A DNA stretch of 64,000 nucleotides from an uncultured Campylobacter sp. GTDB lineage: Bacteria > Campylobacterota > Campylobacteria > Campylobacterales > Campylobacteraceae. Within the stretch, counting starts at the first letter, position 1. Every line of letters starts with the position of its first letter. The stretch is taken from the NCBI RefSeq assembly GCF_937980635.1, contig NZ_CALJPG010000010.1, positions 1 to 64,000 on the forward strand. The letters run 5' to 3'. The translations under genes and the position numbers were made by a program. The notes below the pieces were generated by a model. It was not told where the DNA came from. It saw only the letters and a program-made list of their open reading frames with translations, and made no database searches. This document shows, piece by piece, positions 24,273 to 33,519 of this stretch.

Positions 24273-24809
24273 ATGTCAAGAATTGGTAAAAAACCGATCT
24301 CTATTCCAAACGGAGTTGAGGTCAAGATTGACGGCTCGTCGTTAAAATTTAAAAAATCGAATAACGAAAAAGAGCTTGATTTAAAAGGTCATGTCGATGT
24401 AAAAATCGAAGACGGAAAGATAGAATTCTCGCCTAAGGGTGAGGATAGACAGAGCAGGGCGTATTGGGGAACATACCGCGCTTTAGCCAATAATATCGTC
24501 CTTGGTCTTACCGAGGGCTTTTCAAAACAGCTTGAAATCAACGGCGTCGGCTACAGAGCTGCGATGAAGGGCAAGGTGCTTGAGCTAAATTTGGGCTTTT
24601 CGCATCCGATAAATTTTGAATCTCCAAAGGGAATCGAAATTTCTGTAGATAAAAACGTCGTAACCATCAAAGGCGACGACAAGCAGCAAGTAGGTCAAGT
24701 AGCAGCCGAGATCAGAGGATTCAGACCACCTGAGCCGTATAAGGGCAAAGGCATCAAGTATCTTGAAGAGCATATCATCCGCAAAGCCGGAAAAACAGCT
24801 AAGAAATAA
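24273..24809 (+). CDS. rplF: 50S ribosomal protein L6
   Basis: 178 residues; MSRIGKKPISIPNGVEVKID and RPPEPYKGKGIKYLEEHI are diagnostic. AAAAGGAAAA precedes the ATG. Confidence 0.98.
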   Translation: MSRIGKKPISIPNGVEVKIDGSSLKFKKSNNEKELDLKGHVDVKIEDGKIEFSPKGEDRQSRAYWGTYRALANNIVLGLTEGFSKQLEINGVGYRAAMKGKVLELNLGFSHPINFESPKGIEISVDKNVVTIKGDDKQQVGQVAAEIRGFRPPEPYKGKGIKYLEEHIIRKAGKTAKK

Positions 24810-24819
24810 GGGTTGAGAA

Positions 24820-25176
24820 ATGACACAGAACGTATTAAAAAGAAAGATCTCTTTACGAATCAAGAGAAAAAGAAGAATTCGCGCTAAAATTTCAGGCGTC
24901 GCATCTTGCCCTAGAATTTCTATTTTCAAATCCAATAGGACAGTTTACGCTCAGGCTATCGACGATGTAGCGAGCGTGACTTTGTGCGCCAGCAGCGGTA
25001 AGGTTTTAAATTTAAAGGCAAACAAAGAGGGCGCGGCCAGCCTAGCTAAAGATTTAGCTTCCAAGCTAAAGGATAAGGGCATCTCCGAGGCGCTTTTCGA
25101 TCGCAACGGCTATTTGTATCACGGCGTGATCGCAAGCTTCGCCGAGTCGCTACGCCAAAACGGCATCAAACTATAA
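24820..25176 (+). CDS. rplR: 50S ribosomal protein L18
   Basis: 118 residues; binds 5S rRNA. RKRRIRAKISGVASCPRISI and the C-terminal FDRNGYLYHGVIASFAESLR fit the family. Confidence 0.98.
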   Translation: MTQNVLKRKISLRIKRKRRIRAKISGVASCPRISIFKSNRTVYAQAIDDVASVTLCASSGKVLNLKANKEGAASLAKDLASKLKDKGISEALFDRNGYLYHGVIASFAESLRQNGIKL

Positions 25177-25191
25177 CCCAAAGGAATGATT

Positions 25192-25635
25192 GTGGAAAAG
25201 TATAATAGAGAAGAATTCGAAGAGGTAATCGTCAATATCGGTAGGGTTACGAAGGTCGTTAAAGGCGGTAGAAGGTTTAGGTTTACGGCTCTTATCGTAG
25301 TAGGCAATAGAAACGGCTTAGTAGGCTTTGGCTTTGGTAAGTCCAAAGAGGTTCCCGACGCGATTAAAAAGGCGGTAGATGATGCGTTTAAAAATATCAT
25401 CAAGGTAAATTTAAACGGCTCTACTATCACTCACGATATTGAAGTTAAATACAATGCGAGCAAAATTTTACTTAAGCCGGCGAGCGAAGGTACTGGCGTT
25501 ATCGCGGGCGGCTCCGTGCGCCCGGTTTTAGAGCTTGCGGGTGTTAAAGATATCCTTACTAAATCGCTAGGTTCGAACAACTCCTCAAATGTCGTAAGAG
25601 CTACAATGAAAGCTCTTAGTATGTTAAAACACTAA
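25192..25635 (+). CDS. rpsE: 30S ribosomal protein S5
   Basis: 147 residues; EKYNREEFEEVIVNIGRVTK, then double-stranded-RNA-binding-like and C-terminal domains (PASEGTGVIAGGSVRPVLEL). I prefer the GTG at 25192: AAAGGA abuts the ATG at 25186 but is well spaced from this GTG, and the protein then begins as in relatives. Confidence 0.96.
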   Translation: MEKYNREEFEEVIVNIGRVTKVVKGGRRFRFTALIVVGNRNGLVGFGFGKSKEVPDAIKKAVDDAFKNIIKVNLNGSTITHDIEVKYNASKILLKPASEGTGVIAGGSVRPVLELAGVKDILTKSLGSNNSSNVVRATMKALSMLKH

Positions 25636-25647
25636 CAAGGATAAAAG

Positions 25648-26049
25648 ATGGGATTAGAAAATCTTAAAAAAGCCCCAGGCTCGACTCACGCTACTAAGCG
25701 CTTGGGTCGCGGTCAAGGAAGCGGCCTGGGTAAAACTGCAGGTCGCGGCGGCAAGGGTCAGACCGCGCGTACCGGCTCTCACGAAAAAAGAGGCTTCGAA
25801 GGCGGTCAACAGCCGATTCAGCGAAGGCTTCCAAAGGTAGGTTTTACTTCTAAATTTGAAAAGCCTTACGTGATCAATGTCGATAAAATCGAAGCTATCA
25901 AAGATCTTGGCGAGATCACGATCGAAAGCATCAAATCCGTTCATAAAATTTCAAACTCCGTTAAAAAGATCAAGCTGATCGGCGTAGGCGCAAAAGCGCT
26001 CGCAAGCAAGATCAAAGACGAGAACGTAAAGTATAGCGGACAAAAATAA
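25648..26049 (+). CDS. rplO: 50S ribosomal protein L15
   Basis: 133 residues; GLENLKKAPGSTHATKRLGR and the Gly-rich KTAGRGGKGQTARTGSHEKR are typical. The stop overlaps secY by one base (TAATG). Confidence 0.98.
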   Translation: MGLENLKKAPGSTHATKRLGRGQGSGLGKTAGRGGKGQTARTGSHEKRGFEGGQQPIQRRLPKVGFTSKFEKPYVINVDKIEAIKDLGEITIESIKSVHKISNSVKKIKLIGVGAKALASKIKDENVKYSGQK

Positions 26050-27314
26050 TGAATAAATCGCTACGCAACAAAATTCTCATTACTTTGGGCTTTCTTTTTG
26101 CCTATAGGTTGCTAGCTTACGTGCCGGTTCCGGGAGTGGACGTTGAGGTTATAAAGCAATTTTTTCAAAGCAATAGCAACAACGCTTTTGGAATGTTTAA
26201 TATGTTTAGCGGTAACGCGGCGGAGCGATTCAGCGTTATCTCGCTAGGCATTATGCCTTATATTACCGCTTCGATCATTATGGAGCTGCTTGCCGCAACC
26301 TTTCCAAATTTAGGCAAACTCAAAAAAGAGCGCGACGGTATGCAGAAATATATGCAGATCATCCGATATGCTACAATCGCAATCGCTATGGTTCAATCCA
26401 TCGGTGTTAGCATCGGCTTGCAGGGCATCCACGGACAAACCGGAGCGCCTGCGATAATGGCCGAAAATACCAACGAGTTTGTTTTCATCTCGTGCATTTC
26501 GATGCTGACAGGCACCATGCTTTTGATGTGGATCGGCGAACAAATTACGCAACGCGGCGTCGGTAACGGCACCAGCCTTATTATCTTTGCAGGTATCGTA
26601 AGTGCCATCCCTAGAGCGATCGGAAGTACCGTAAATTTAGTAAATACCGGCGAAATGAACGTTTTAAAGCTAATCGCGATCGTGCTAATTATCCTGGCTA
26701 CTATCGGAGCAATTTTATATGTGGAGCTAGGTGAACGCAGAATTCCGGTATCGTTTTCGCGCAAAGTATTGATGGCGAATCAAAACAAGCGCATTATGAA
26801 TTACGTGCCGATCAAGCTAAATTTAAGTGGCGTCATTCCGCCTATTTTTGCAAGCGCGATTTTGATGTTTCCGACTACAATTTTACAGGCAAGCACTAAT
26901 CCGATCATCCAAAAGATCCACGATTTCCTAAGCCCTAGCAATTACTTCTTTAACTTTTTGACCTTTGTGTTGGTTATATTTTTCGCTTATTTTTATGCGT
27001 CAATTGCTTTTAATTCCAAGGACATTAGTGAAAATTTAAAGAAGCAGGGTGGATTTATCCCGGGCATTCGTCCGGGCGAGGGAACGGCGAGCTTCTTAAA
27101 CGAAGTTGCTAGCCGCCTTACATTCTGGGGCTCGATCTATCTGGGCCTCGTAACCGTCATCCCGTGGCTGCTCGTTAAATTTATGGGTGTGCCGTTTTAT
27201 TTTGGCGGCACCAGCGTGCTGATCGTCGTCTCCGTTGCTCTTGATACGATGAGACGTATCGAAGCGCAGATCTATATGAACAAATATCAGACCCTAAGTG
27301 CGGTCGGGCTTTAA
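26049..27314 (+). CDS. secY: Preprotein translocase subunit SecY
   Basis: 421 residues, ten transmembrane segments; the channel of the Sec translocon. RLLAYVPVPGVD in TM1, the plug region, ITQRGVGNGTSLIIFAGI and NKRIMNYVPIKLN cytoplasmic loops are visible. Coupled to rplO by overlap; two bases before map. Confidence 0.98.
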   Translation: MNKSLRNKILITLGFLFAYRLLAYVPVPGVDVEVIKQFFQSNSNNAFGMFNMFSGNAAERFSVISLGIMPYITASIIMELLAATFPNLGKLKKERDGMQKYMQIIRYATIAIAMVQSIGVSIGLQGIHGQTGAPAIMAENTNEFVFISCISMLTGTMLLMWIGEQITQRGVGNGTSLIIFAGIVSAIPRAIGSTVNLVNTGEMNVLKLIAIVLIILATIGAILYVELGERRIPVSFSRKVLMANQNKRIMNYVPIKLNLSGVIPPIFASAILMFPTTILQASTNPIIQKIHDFLSPSNYFFNFLTFVLVIFFAYFYASIAFNSKDISENLKKQGGFIPGIRPGEGTASFLNEVASRLTFWGSIYLGLVTVIPWLLVKFMGVPFYFGGTSVLIVVSVALDTMRRIEAQIYMNKYQTLSAVGL

Positions 27315-27316
27315 AA

Positions 27317-28075
27317 ATGGCAATTTTGCTTAAAACAAAAAAGGATTTAGAGGGGCTGCGTGCAGCGAATAGGATCGTCGCGCAGGCCCTTGATTATGCA
27401 GCTTCATTCATAAAGCCGGGTCTTAGCCTGCTCGAAGTTGATAAGAAGATTGACGATTTCATCACCTCTAAGGGTGCGTACCCGGCTTTTAAAGGGCTAT
27501 ACGGCTTTCCAAACGCCGCCTGCCTCTCGTTAAACGAAGTCATCATCCATGGAATCCCAGACGAAACGATCCTGCAAGAGGGCGATATCTTAGGCGTCGA
27601 TCTAGGCTCGAAACTAAACGGATATTTCGGCGACAGCGCACGCACTCTGCCTGTCGGTAAAATTTCAAAAGCCGACGAAGAGCTTATCGCATGCAGTAAG
27701 GATACGCTGGAGTTTGCCATCAAAACGATCAGGGTAGGGATGCACTTCAAAGAGCTAAGCTTCGAGATCGAGAAATTTATCCGCGCGCGTGGCTTCGTGC
27801 CGCTATACGGCTTCTGCGGTCACGGCATCGGCAAGCACCCGCACGAAGAGCCTGAGATCCCAAACTATTTGGAGGGCAACAATCCAAAATCGGGCCCCAA
27901 AATCAAAAACGGCATGGTCTTTTGCATCGAGCCGATGATCTGCCAAAAGGACGGCACGCCAGTCATCGCCGAGGATAAGTGGAGCACGAGAAGCAAGGAC
28001 GGACTTCGTACTAGCCACTACGAGCATTGCATGGCGGTTTTCGATGATAAGGTCGAAGTCCTAAGCGTCGCGTAG
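27317..28075 (+). CDS. map: Methionine aminopeptidase, type I
   Basis: 252 residues; removes N-terminal Met. Metal ligands are visible in GVDLGSKLNGYFGDSARTL (Asp pair), GFCGHGIGKHPHEEPEI (His), FCIEPMI (Glu) and the final TSHYEHCMAVF region (Glu). It ends the S10-spc operon, as is common. Confidence 0.98.
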   Translation: MAILLKTKKDLEGLRAANRIVAQALDYAASFIKPGLSLLEVDKKIDDFITSKGAYPAFKGLYGFPNAACLSLNEVIIHGIPDETILQEGDILGVDLGSKLNGYFGDSARTLPVGKISKADEELIACSKDTLEFAIKTIRVGMHFKELSFEIEKFIRARGFVPLYGFCGHGIGKHPHEEPEIPNYLEGNNPKSGPKIKNGMVFCIEPMICQKDGTPVIAEDKWSTRSKDGLRTSHYEHCMAVFDDKVEVLSVA

Positions 28076-28564
28076 ATTTCGCACAAAAGGCGACTTGGGC
28101 TAGTAAATTTTATACTTTTGTCGGCGCGAAATTTTACCTGCGATCGATCTTTGATAATTTTACATAGCTAGCGTCTTGGAATTTTACCTCAGCCGCTTCA
28201 CGCATAAATTTTATCGGAAAGAAACCTATCGCGCTAGAAATTTTAAAATCTGTCGCGACGGTTCGTAGCCTAGCCGTAAAATTTTAAGGGTTGAGTTTTA
28301 GCTCATGCTTTCTGTTTTTAAAGCCTCGTTTTGTAGTTTCGCTCATAGATCCGCTTTCAATTAAAATTTAGCCTCAAAATTCCGCCATCCAATTCCAAAC
28401 TCTCCGTATCTTTAAAATTTAGCTGTAAAATTTGAAGCGTAAAGACCGCAAGTAAGCAAGCTCAAAGCTTTAAGCGGCTAAGATTGCGCCTTAATTTTTA
28501 ACAAAATATGTCGCGCTACGCGGAGTGCGCGTTATCATGTCTTTTGAAAGCTAAGGAAAGTGAA
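28076..28564. other. Non-coding stretch between map and the pEtN transferase
   Basis: About 490 bases with many AAATTT/AAATTTT words. The pEtN transferase frame opens at 28508, but its ribosome site is at 28552. I see no other gene, clear terminator or RNA. Confidence 0.5.
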
Positions 28565-30604
28565 ATGAGAGAAAAATTTTATGTAGCACTAGCAAATATA
28601 GGCGGGCTTATGGCACGGACGAAAGCGGGCGAGCTCGTGGCGCGCTTGCTTATGCAAATCGACCGCGGTTTTTTTGCTACGCTGCGCGAACGTCCCGTAT
28701 GGAGAGCGTTTTGGCTTAGCACAGCGCTATGCTTGCTCGCGTGCTGGGCTAAGATACATTATCAGATCAATGGGTATCATTTTTCGCATGTATTTAAAGG
28801 CTTTTCTGCGGTGCTCATCATAAATTTACTCATCTTTCACCTCTGCTATCTGCTTAGCGGCCGATTTTTTAAGCTCGTTTCATTCGTGTTACTAGCGCTA
28901 ATTGCGCTAATTGCGAGCGTGGCTTTATTTTTGATCGTAAATTTCGACTCAAGCTTCAACGTCGTGGCGATCGATGCGCTTGTGCATACCGACGCAGCCG
29001 AGACGCGCGAGTTCGTTTCGCAGTTTCTTAACCCCGCAACGATTTTATATCTAGCGGCGCTGCTTGGCTGTATCTTTGCAGCTCTAAGAGCAGGGCGGAG
29101 AAAGAGGGAGCAAACGCATAGTCGCCTAAGATTGCTACTAGCGGCGCTTTATCTTATCTACGGGGCGATCTTTTGCACGGATATCGCCGTCAAAGCTTCC
29201 CAAGGCAAGCAGGGCTATATAACCAAGCTATCGCAATATGTTCCGCTGGAGTTTGCCTTTACGATAAAAGACTATCTGAGCGATAAGAATTTCATTACCG
29301 ATATGCGCGAAGTGCAGCTAGGATATGACGAGGCCAAGCGCGCGAACGAAAGCGTTTTAAAAGGCGGTGCAAATTCAGATCCGCAAGGCGGCGCCTTGGA
29401 TTCCGCGTCTGAAAATTCCGCGCCCGCATCAAGCGCTCAGGTGCAAAATTCCGGCGCAAATTTAAATTCTACATCTGCCTCGGGCGCTATGGCGCAGAGC
29501 TCAGGCGAGACTTTAAATTCCTCGCCGCAAAGCCCCAGCGCGATTTCAAATTCCAAAAACCCTGAGACCGCTATAAACCCCGCCTCTCAAAAGTCTCGTG
29601 TCAAAAATATCGTCCTAATAATCGGCGAGAGCTTGCAACGCGGTCATATGTCGCTCTACGGCTACGGCGTTAAAAATACGCCGCTTTTAGAGAAACTCGA
29701 AGCAAGTGGCAACCTGATAAAATTTAGCGATACAATCTCGCCTTACGGCACGACTAATCAGGTACTGATGCGGCTTTTAAATTTCAGCGATTACGAAAGC
29801 GAGCGCAAAAGGGCGTGGTTTCGCAACCTTAGCATCATCGATATGTTTAAGCTAAGTGGCTACCGCACCTTTTGGATTAGCAATCAAGAGGCTTTCGGTG
29901 CGCATGCGCTAAGTGCCAAAAGCGCTGCCGATCGCGCGGATTCAGAATCCTTCCTCTCAAAGAGCAATCTTTACGAAACCGTTCGCATCAAGCCTGACGG
30001 AGTGCTGCTTCCGCTCATAAATCAGGCGAAAGCGGAGCAGAGCGAGCGAAATTTCTACGTGATCCATCTCATCGGCAGCCATATGGATTACAGCCTGCGA
30101 TATCCCGAGGGATTTGGCAAGTTTAGCGCGGCGGATGTAAAGGCCAAGCTTACTTCCAAGCAGAAAGATGTCGTCGCATATTATGATAACAGCGTGCTTT
30201 ACAATGATTTTGTCATAAATGAAATTTTTAAAATTTTCTCCGGCGACGACAGCCTCATCGTCTATCTTAGCGATCACGGCGAAAATTTATACGAAAACGG
30301 GCGCCTCGGGCACGGCATGGAGAGCCGCTTTACTTACGAAATCCCGCTGATTTTCATAGCCTCGCGTGAGTTTTTGAGCGATCACGCTAAGCTATGGCAG
30401 AGGCTAGCTGCGGCGAAAGATAAGCCTTTTATGAGCGATGATTTAGCGCATCTGCTAGCAGATATCATTGGTGTCGCGCCGCTTGAGTTTGACGAGCACA
30501 AAAGCCCGATACGAGCGGATTTTAATGCTTCACGCAAGCGAATTGCTAACGGAGTCGATTATGACGAGAAATTAAAAAGCGCGAAGGGCTATGAGCTCGA
30601 GTAA
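28565..30604 (+). CDS. eptC: Phosphoethanolamine transferase (EptC/sulfatase family) with inserted linker
   Basis: 679 residues. Inner-membrane enzyme moving phosphoethanolamine from phosphatidylethanolamine to lipid A or LOS, and in C. jejuni also to the flagellar rod protein FlgG (family knowledge). About five N-terminal membrane helices come first, then a periplasmic alkaline-phosphatase-fold domain. Catalytic features: IIGESLQRGHMSLYGYG (Glu and His), the Thr nucleophile region SPYGTTNQV, and YLSDHGENLYE with LGHGMESR. Between the membrane part and catalytic domain sits an Asn/Ser/Ala-rich linker (roughly residues 259-347; ENSAPASSAQVQNSG). ATG at 28565 follows AAGGAAAG; the frame opens earlier without a site. 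Confidence 0.9.
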   Translation: MREKFYVALANIGGLMARTKAGELVARLLMQIDRGFFATLRERPVWRAFWLSTALCLLACWAKIHYQINGYHFSHVFKGFSAVLIINLLIFHLCYLLSGRFFKLVSFVLLALIALIASVALFLIVNFDSSFNVVAIDALVHTDAAETREFVSQFLNPATILYLAALLGCIFAALRAGRRKREQTHSRLRLLLAALYLIYGAIFCTDIAVKASQGKQGYITKLSQYVPLEFAFTIKDYLSDKNFITDMREVQLGYDEAKRANESVLKGGANSDPQGGALDSASENSAPASSAQVQNSGANLNSTSASGAMAQSSGETLNSSPQSPSAISNSKNPETAINPASQKSRVKNIVLIIGESLQRGHMSLYGYGVKNTPLLEKLEASGNLIKFSDTISPYGTTNQVLMRLLNFSDYESERKRAWFRNLSIIDMFKLSGYRTFWISNQEAFGAHALSAKSAADRADSESFLSKSNLYETVRIKPDGVLLPLINQAKAEQSERNFYVIHLIGSHMDYSLRYPEGFGKFSAADVKAKLTSKQKDVVAYYDNSVLYNDFVINEIFKIFSGDDSLIVYLSDHGENLYENGRLGHGMESRFTYEIPLIFIASREFLSDHAKLWQRLAAAKDKPFMSDDLAHLLADIIGVAPLEFDEHKSPIRADFNASRKRIANGVDYDEKLKSAKGYELE

Positions 30605-30773
30605 TAAATGAGTTTTGCTTTTATTGCGCTACAGCCGCATGAACTAGGAATTGACGCATCCCACTTTTGATCGATTCATCAATTCAGATTAAAATTTGCG
30701 TCACTTCAATGGCTACGCTGATAAAAAGACGCGCAACGCTTATTAAATTTGAGATCAAATTTATGCACCGCGG

Positions 30774-31511
30774 TTAGCTCTCCTTCTTTACCTCATCCAT
30801 ATACGAGTAAATCGTGACTTTCTGCGTCCTAAGCGCCTTTGCAACGAGCTCCACCGCGCCTTTTACCTCAAAAATCCCTTTTTGCGCGAGGAATTTTACG
30901 ATACGCTTTCGATCCTCTTTCTTCATCCCCTCCACATCCAGATCGTGCGTAGCCGATGCGATAAGGTCTTGGACGATGTCAAGGATATTTTGCTGCGAAT
31001 CGTTAGAGCTTTGCGTTTCTAAATTTATGCCGTCCTTTAAGCTCGCTCCATCTAATGCCGCGCTATTGCAGCTTCCGTCGGTAAAATTTGCGCCCTGCAA
31101 CTCCTCGCTATCGAGCTTTGCATTCGGCAGCAGATTTTTTATTACTTTGTATGCCGCCATGGCGTTTGAAGTATCGATATTTACGCACAGCGCGCCTACT
31201 ACTTTGCCGTCTGCGCCGCGGATTAGCGAAGTCGAGGAGCGTATGAGCTTGCCGTTTTGCGCGGTAAAGTAGTAGTTTGCGGTGCAGTCGTTTTCAAAAT
31301 TTTTGCTTAACAACACGTCCTTTACCAGATGATCGAAGCTTTGACCGATCCTCCTACCCGTTACGTCGCCGAGGACGAAAACGACGGAGTTTTGCGGCGT
31401 GCTCATATCGTGGATGACCACCTCGCAATCGCCGATCGTATTTTTAATAAGGTGTGCGGTCGGTATAAAGGTCTGCAAAAGTTGGTTCAATTCGGGCTCC
31501 TGAAATTTCAT
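30774..31511 (-). CDS. YheO-like PAS/HTH transcriptional regulator
   Basis: 245 residues. The N-terminal YheO PAS-like domain (LIKNTIGDCEVVIHDMSTPQ, LIRGADGKVVGALCVNID) is followed by a polar linker (about 145-178, SNSAALDGASLKDG). A C-terminal helix-turn-helix comes last (RKRIVKFLAQKGIFEVKGAV, ALRTQKVTIYSYMDEV). DauR, a member, controls D-arginine catabolism in Pseudomonas (family knowledge). It is divergent from ridA and a PLP enzyme, its likely targets. Confidence 0.82.
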   Translation of the reverse strand: MKFQEPELNQLLQTFIPTAHLIKNTIGDCEVVIHDMSTPQNSVVFVLGDVTGRRIGQSFDHLVKDVLLSKNFENDCTANYYFTAQNGKLIRSSTSLIRGADGKVVGALCVNIDTSNAMAAYKVIKNLLPNAKLDSEELQGANFTDGSCNSAALDGASLKDGINLETQSSNDSQQNILDIVQDLIASATHDLDVEGMKKEDRKRIVKFLAQKGIFEVKGAVELVAKALRTQKVTIYSYMDEVKKES

Positions 31512-31601
31512 ATAAAAAAATCTATAAATTTAGATTAAATTTTAAAATTTTGCAAATTTATAGAAATACTTATATATTTTTAATAAATTTAGAGTAAAAT
31601 T

Positions 31602-31617
31602 ATATAAAATTTTATAT
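31602..31617. promoter_or_regulatory. 16-bp perfect palindrome upstream of ridA
   Basis: ATATAAAATTTTATAT is a complete palindrome in the 120-base, very AT-rich divergent region between the YheO-like regulator and ridA, 14 bases before the ridA ATG. It may be an operator or simply the -10/UP region. Confidence 0.35.
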
Positions 31618-31631
31618 GCAAAGGAGCTTAA

Positions 31632-32018
31632 ATGAAAGAAATTTACCCAAGCGGTTTCGCGCCGAAAAAGGCGCATTATGCGCCGGGTATCTTAGACGAC
31701 GACGGTACGCTCTACGTCTCGGGGCAGCTAAGCGTGGATCCGCGCACGGGAGCCGCTCCAGAGGGTCTTGCCGCGCAGGCCGCGCAGGCTCTAAGCAACG
31801 TCGCGGCAGTGCTGGCCGCCGCGGGCGCGGATAAAAACGACGTGCGGATGTGCCGCGTCTATACGCCCGACGTCGCGAACTGGGACGTGATCGACGAGCA
31901 GTACGCGCTGTTTTTCGGCGCGCACAAGCCCGCTCGCGTCGTGGTGCCGACTACGGCTCTACACTTTGGCTGCCTCGTAGAGATCGAGGCCGTCGCAAAA
32001 ATCAAAGAGAAAAAATAG
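31632..32018 (+). CDS. RidA/YjgF-family enamine/imine deaminase
   Basis: 128 residues. Hydrolyses reactive 2-aminoacrylate-type enamines released by PLP enzymes. The family pattern is clear: AHYAPGILDDDGTLYVSGQL, EGLAAQAAQALSNVAAVLAA, VCRVYTPD-like strand and PARVVVPTTALHFGCLVEIE with its conserved Cys. AAAGGAGC ribosome site. Eight bases separate it from a PLP-dependent lyase-like gene, whose by-products it may neutralise. Confidence 0.9.
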   Translation: MKEIYPSGFAPKKAHYAPGILDDDGTLYVSGQLSVDPRTGAAPEGLAAQAAQALSNVAAVLAAAGADKNDVRMCRVYTPDVANWDVIDEQYALFFGAHKPARVVVPTTALHFGCLVEIEAVAKIKEKK

Positions 32019-32026
32019 GAGCGGCA

Positions 32027-33112
32027 ATGAGCGATTTCATCTGCACGAGCTGCGGCAAGCACGCGCCCATCGATACTCTGCACTATAAATGTGACTGCGG
32101 CGGGCTGTATAAGCTAAACTCCGACGCGCCTAAATTTAATCCCGCGCTCGTAGATCAGAGCGAGTTTAGCATCTTTAGATACCGCAGGTTTATGGGTATC
32201 GACACGGCTAAATTTAGAGAAATTTCGATGGGCGAGGGGCTTACGGCGAGCGTAAAATTCGGCGAAAATCTCTATCTTAAGCTCGATTACGCGATGCCTA
32301 CGCTTTCGTTCAAAGATCGCGGCGCGGCGGTTTTGGTGCTGCATGCCAAAAATATCGGCGTAAAAAAGGTGCTGCAAGACTCCAGCGGCAACGCAGGCAA
32401 CGCCGTGGCGGCGTACTGCGCTCGCGCGGGCATCGAGTGTGAAATTTACGTCCCGAAGGGTACGTCGCCTAAAAAGATCGATATGATCAAAAGCCACGGC
32501 GCGCACGTCACTGTATTTGACGGCAGTCGCGACGAGACGGCGGACGCGTGCCGCAAAAAGGCCGCACAGGAGCAGATCTATTACGCCAATCACGTTTATA
32601 ATCCGATCTTTTACGAGGGCACGAAGAGCTACATTTATGAGATCTACGAGCAGCTGGGCAGGGTGCCGCGCAATATCTTCATCCCCGTGGGCAACGGCAC
32701 GTTGCTGCTGGGCGCTCAAGCGGCGCTAGGCGAGCTATATGAGGGCGGTCTTATCGAGGCGCTGCCGAAAATTTTCATCGTTCAGAGCGAGCGTTGCGCT
32801 CCGCTTTTTGACGCCAAAGGTGCGGCGCGCGCAATAGAGCCGCAGCCGACGCTAGCGGAGGGCATCGCGATCGCAAGACCGATGCGCGCAGCTGAAATTC
32901 TCGGCTCTAGCTACGCTGGCGAGCGCGAGGTGATCTTGGCGAGCGAGAGCGACATACTGCCTGCCAGAGCGGCTCTTGCGCGTGGCGGATTTTACGTCGA
33001 GCACACGACCGCGGCTACCTACGCGGCGTATCTGCGCTACAAAGAAAGCCGCGATCTGCAGGGAGATAGCATCATCCCGCTTTGCGGCGCGGGGCTGAAG
33101 AGCGATCATTAA
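32027..33112 (+). CDS. Threonine-synthase-like PLP-dependent enzyme
   Basis: 361 residues, fold-type II PLP enzyme. An N-terminal zinc-ribbon (CTSCGKHAP, CDCGG) is followed by LDYAMPTLSFKDRGAAVLVL with the PLP lysine, DSSGNAGNAVAAYCARAG and VPVGNGTLLLGA-type phosphate loop. This is the architecture of short threonine synthases and related lyases; the substrate cannot be decided from sequence. The frame extends upstream to 31850 but the start at 32027 follows AGGAGCGGC. With ridA and the YheO regulator it forms an apparent amino-acid catabolic module. Confidence 0.82.
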   Translation: MSDFICTSCGKHAPIDTLHYKCDCGGLYKLNSDAPKFNPALVDQSEFSIFRYRRFMGIDTAKFREISMGEGLTASVKFGENLYLKLDYAMPTLSFKDRGAAVLVLHAKNIGVKKVLQDSSGNAGNAVAAYCARAGIECEIYVPKGTSPKKIDMIKSHGAHVTVFDGSRDETADACRKKAAQEQIYYANHVYNPIFYEGTKSYIYEIYEQLGRVPRNIFIPVGNGTLLLGAQAALGELYEGGLIEALPKIFIVQSERCAPLFDAKGAARAIEPQPTLAEGIAIARPMRAAEILGSSYAGEREVILASESDILPARAALARGGFYVEHTTAATYAAYLRYKESRDLQGDSIIPLCGAGLKSDH

Positions 33113-33519
33113 ATTTAAGCGTTCGGTGCGGAATTTGCGCGGCTAGCTAGCGGCGAGGAATTTTAAAATTTTGCAGCTTTAAATTTGGCGGATTTATGAG
33201 CCGATGTTTTAGCGGGATGTTTAAAATTTGCGGCGCATAAGTTCTAAATTTAAACCCGTACCGAAGTGCGGGGATGAGCCTTAGCTTTGGTGCGATACGG
33301 TTATACGGTATTTTATGAGCGACTTCGCTGCTAGCTGGATTTGTAAAATTTTATCTGTCGATAGCTGGACGGCTGCCATATAAATTTAAATCACGATCAA
33401 AATTTTATAAAAACTAATCTGCAATGTGCGGCACTATCTATCAGTTTTTGTTTATAAAATTTAGCCATTTTTATCTCTCTTGGCGAGCGGGCTTCTACGC
33501 AGAGGATAAATTTGCGCGG
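33113..33519. other. Non-coding stretch
   Basis: About 400 bases between two convergent genes. AAATTT-rich, no supported frame and no obvious hairpin with T-run. Confidence 0.5.

Noticed and set aside
31850..32026. N-terminal extension of the threonine-synthase-like gene
   Set aside because: It overlaps ridA out of frame, is Arg-rich, and AGGAGCGGC clearly marks the start at 32027.
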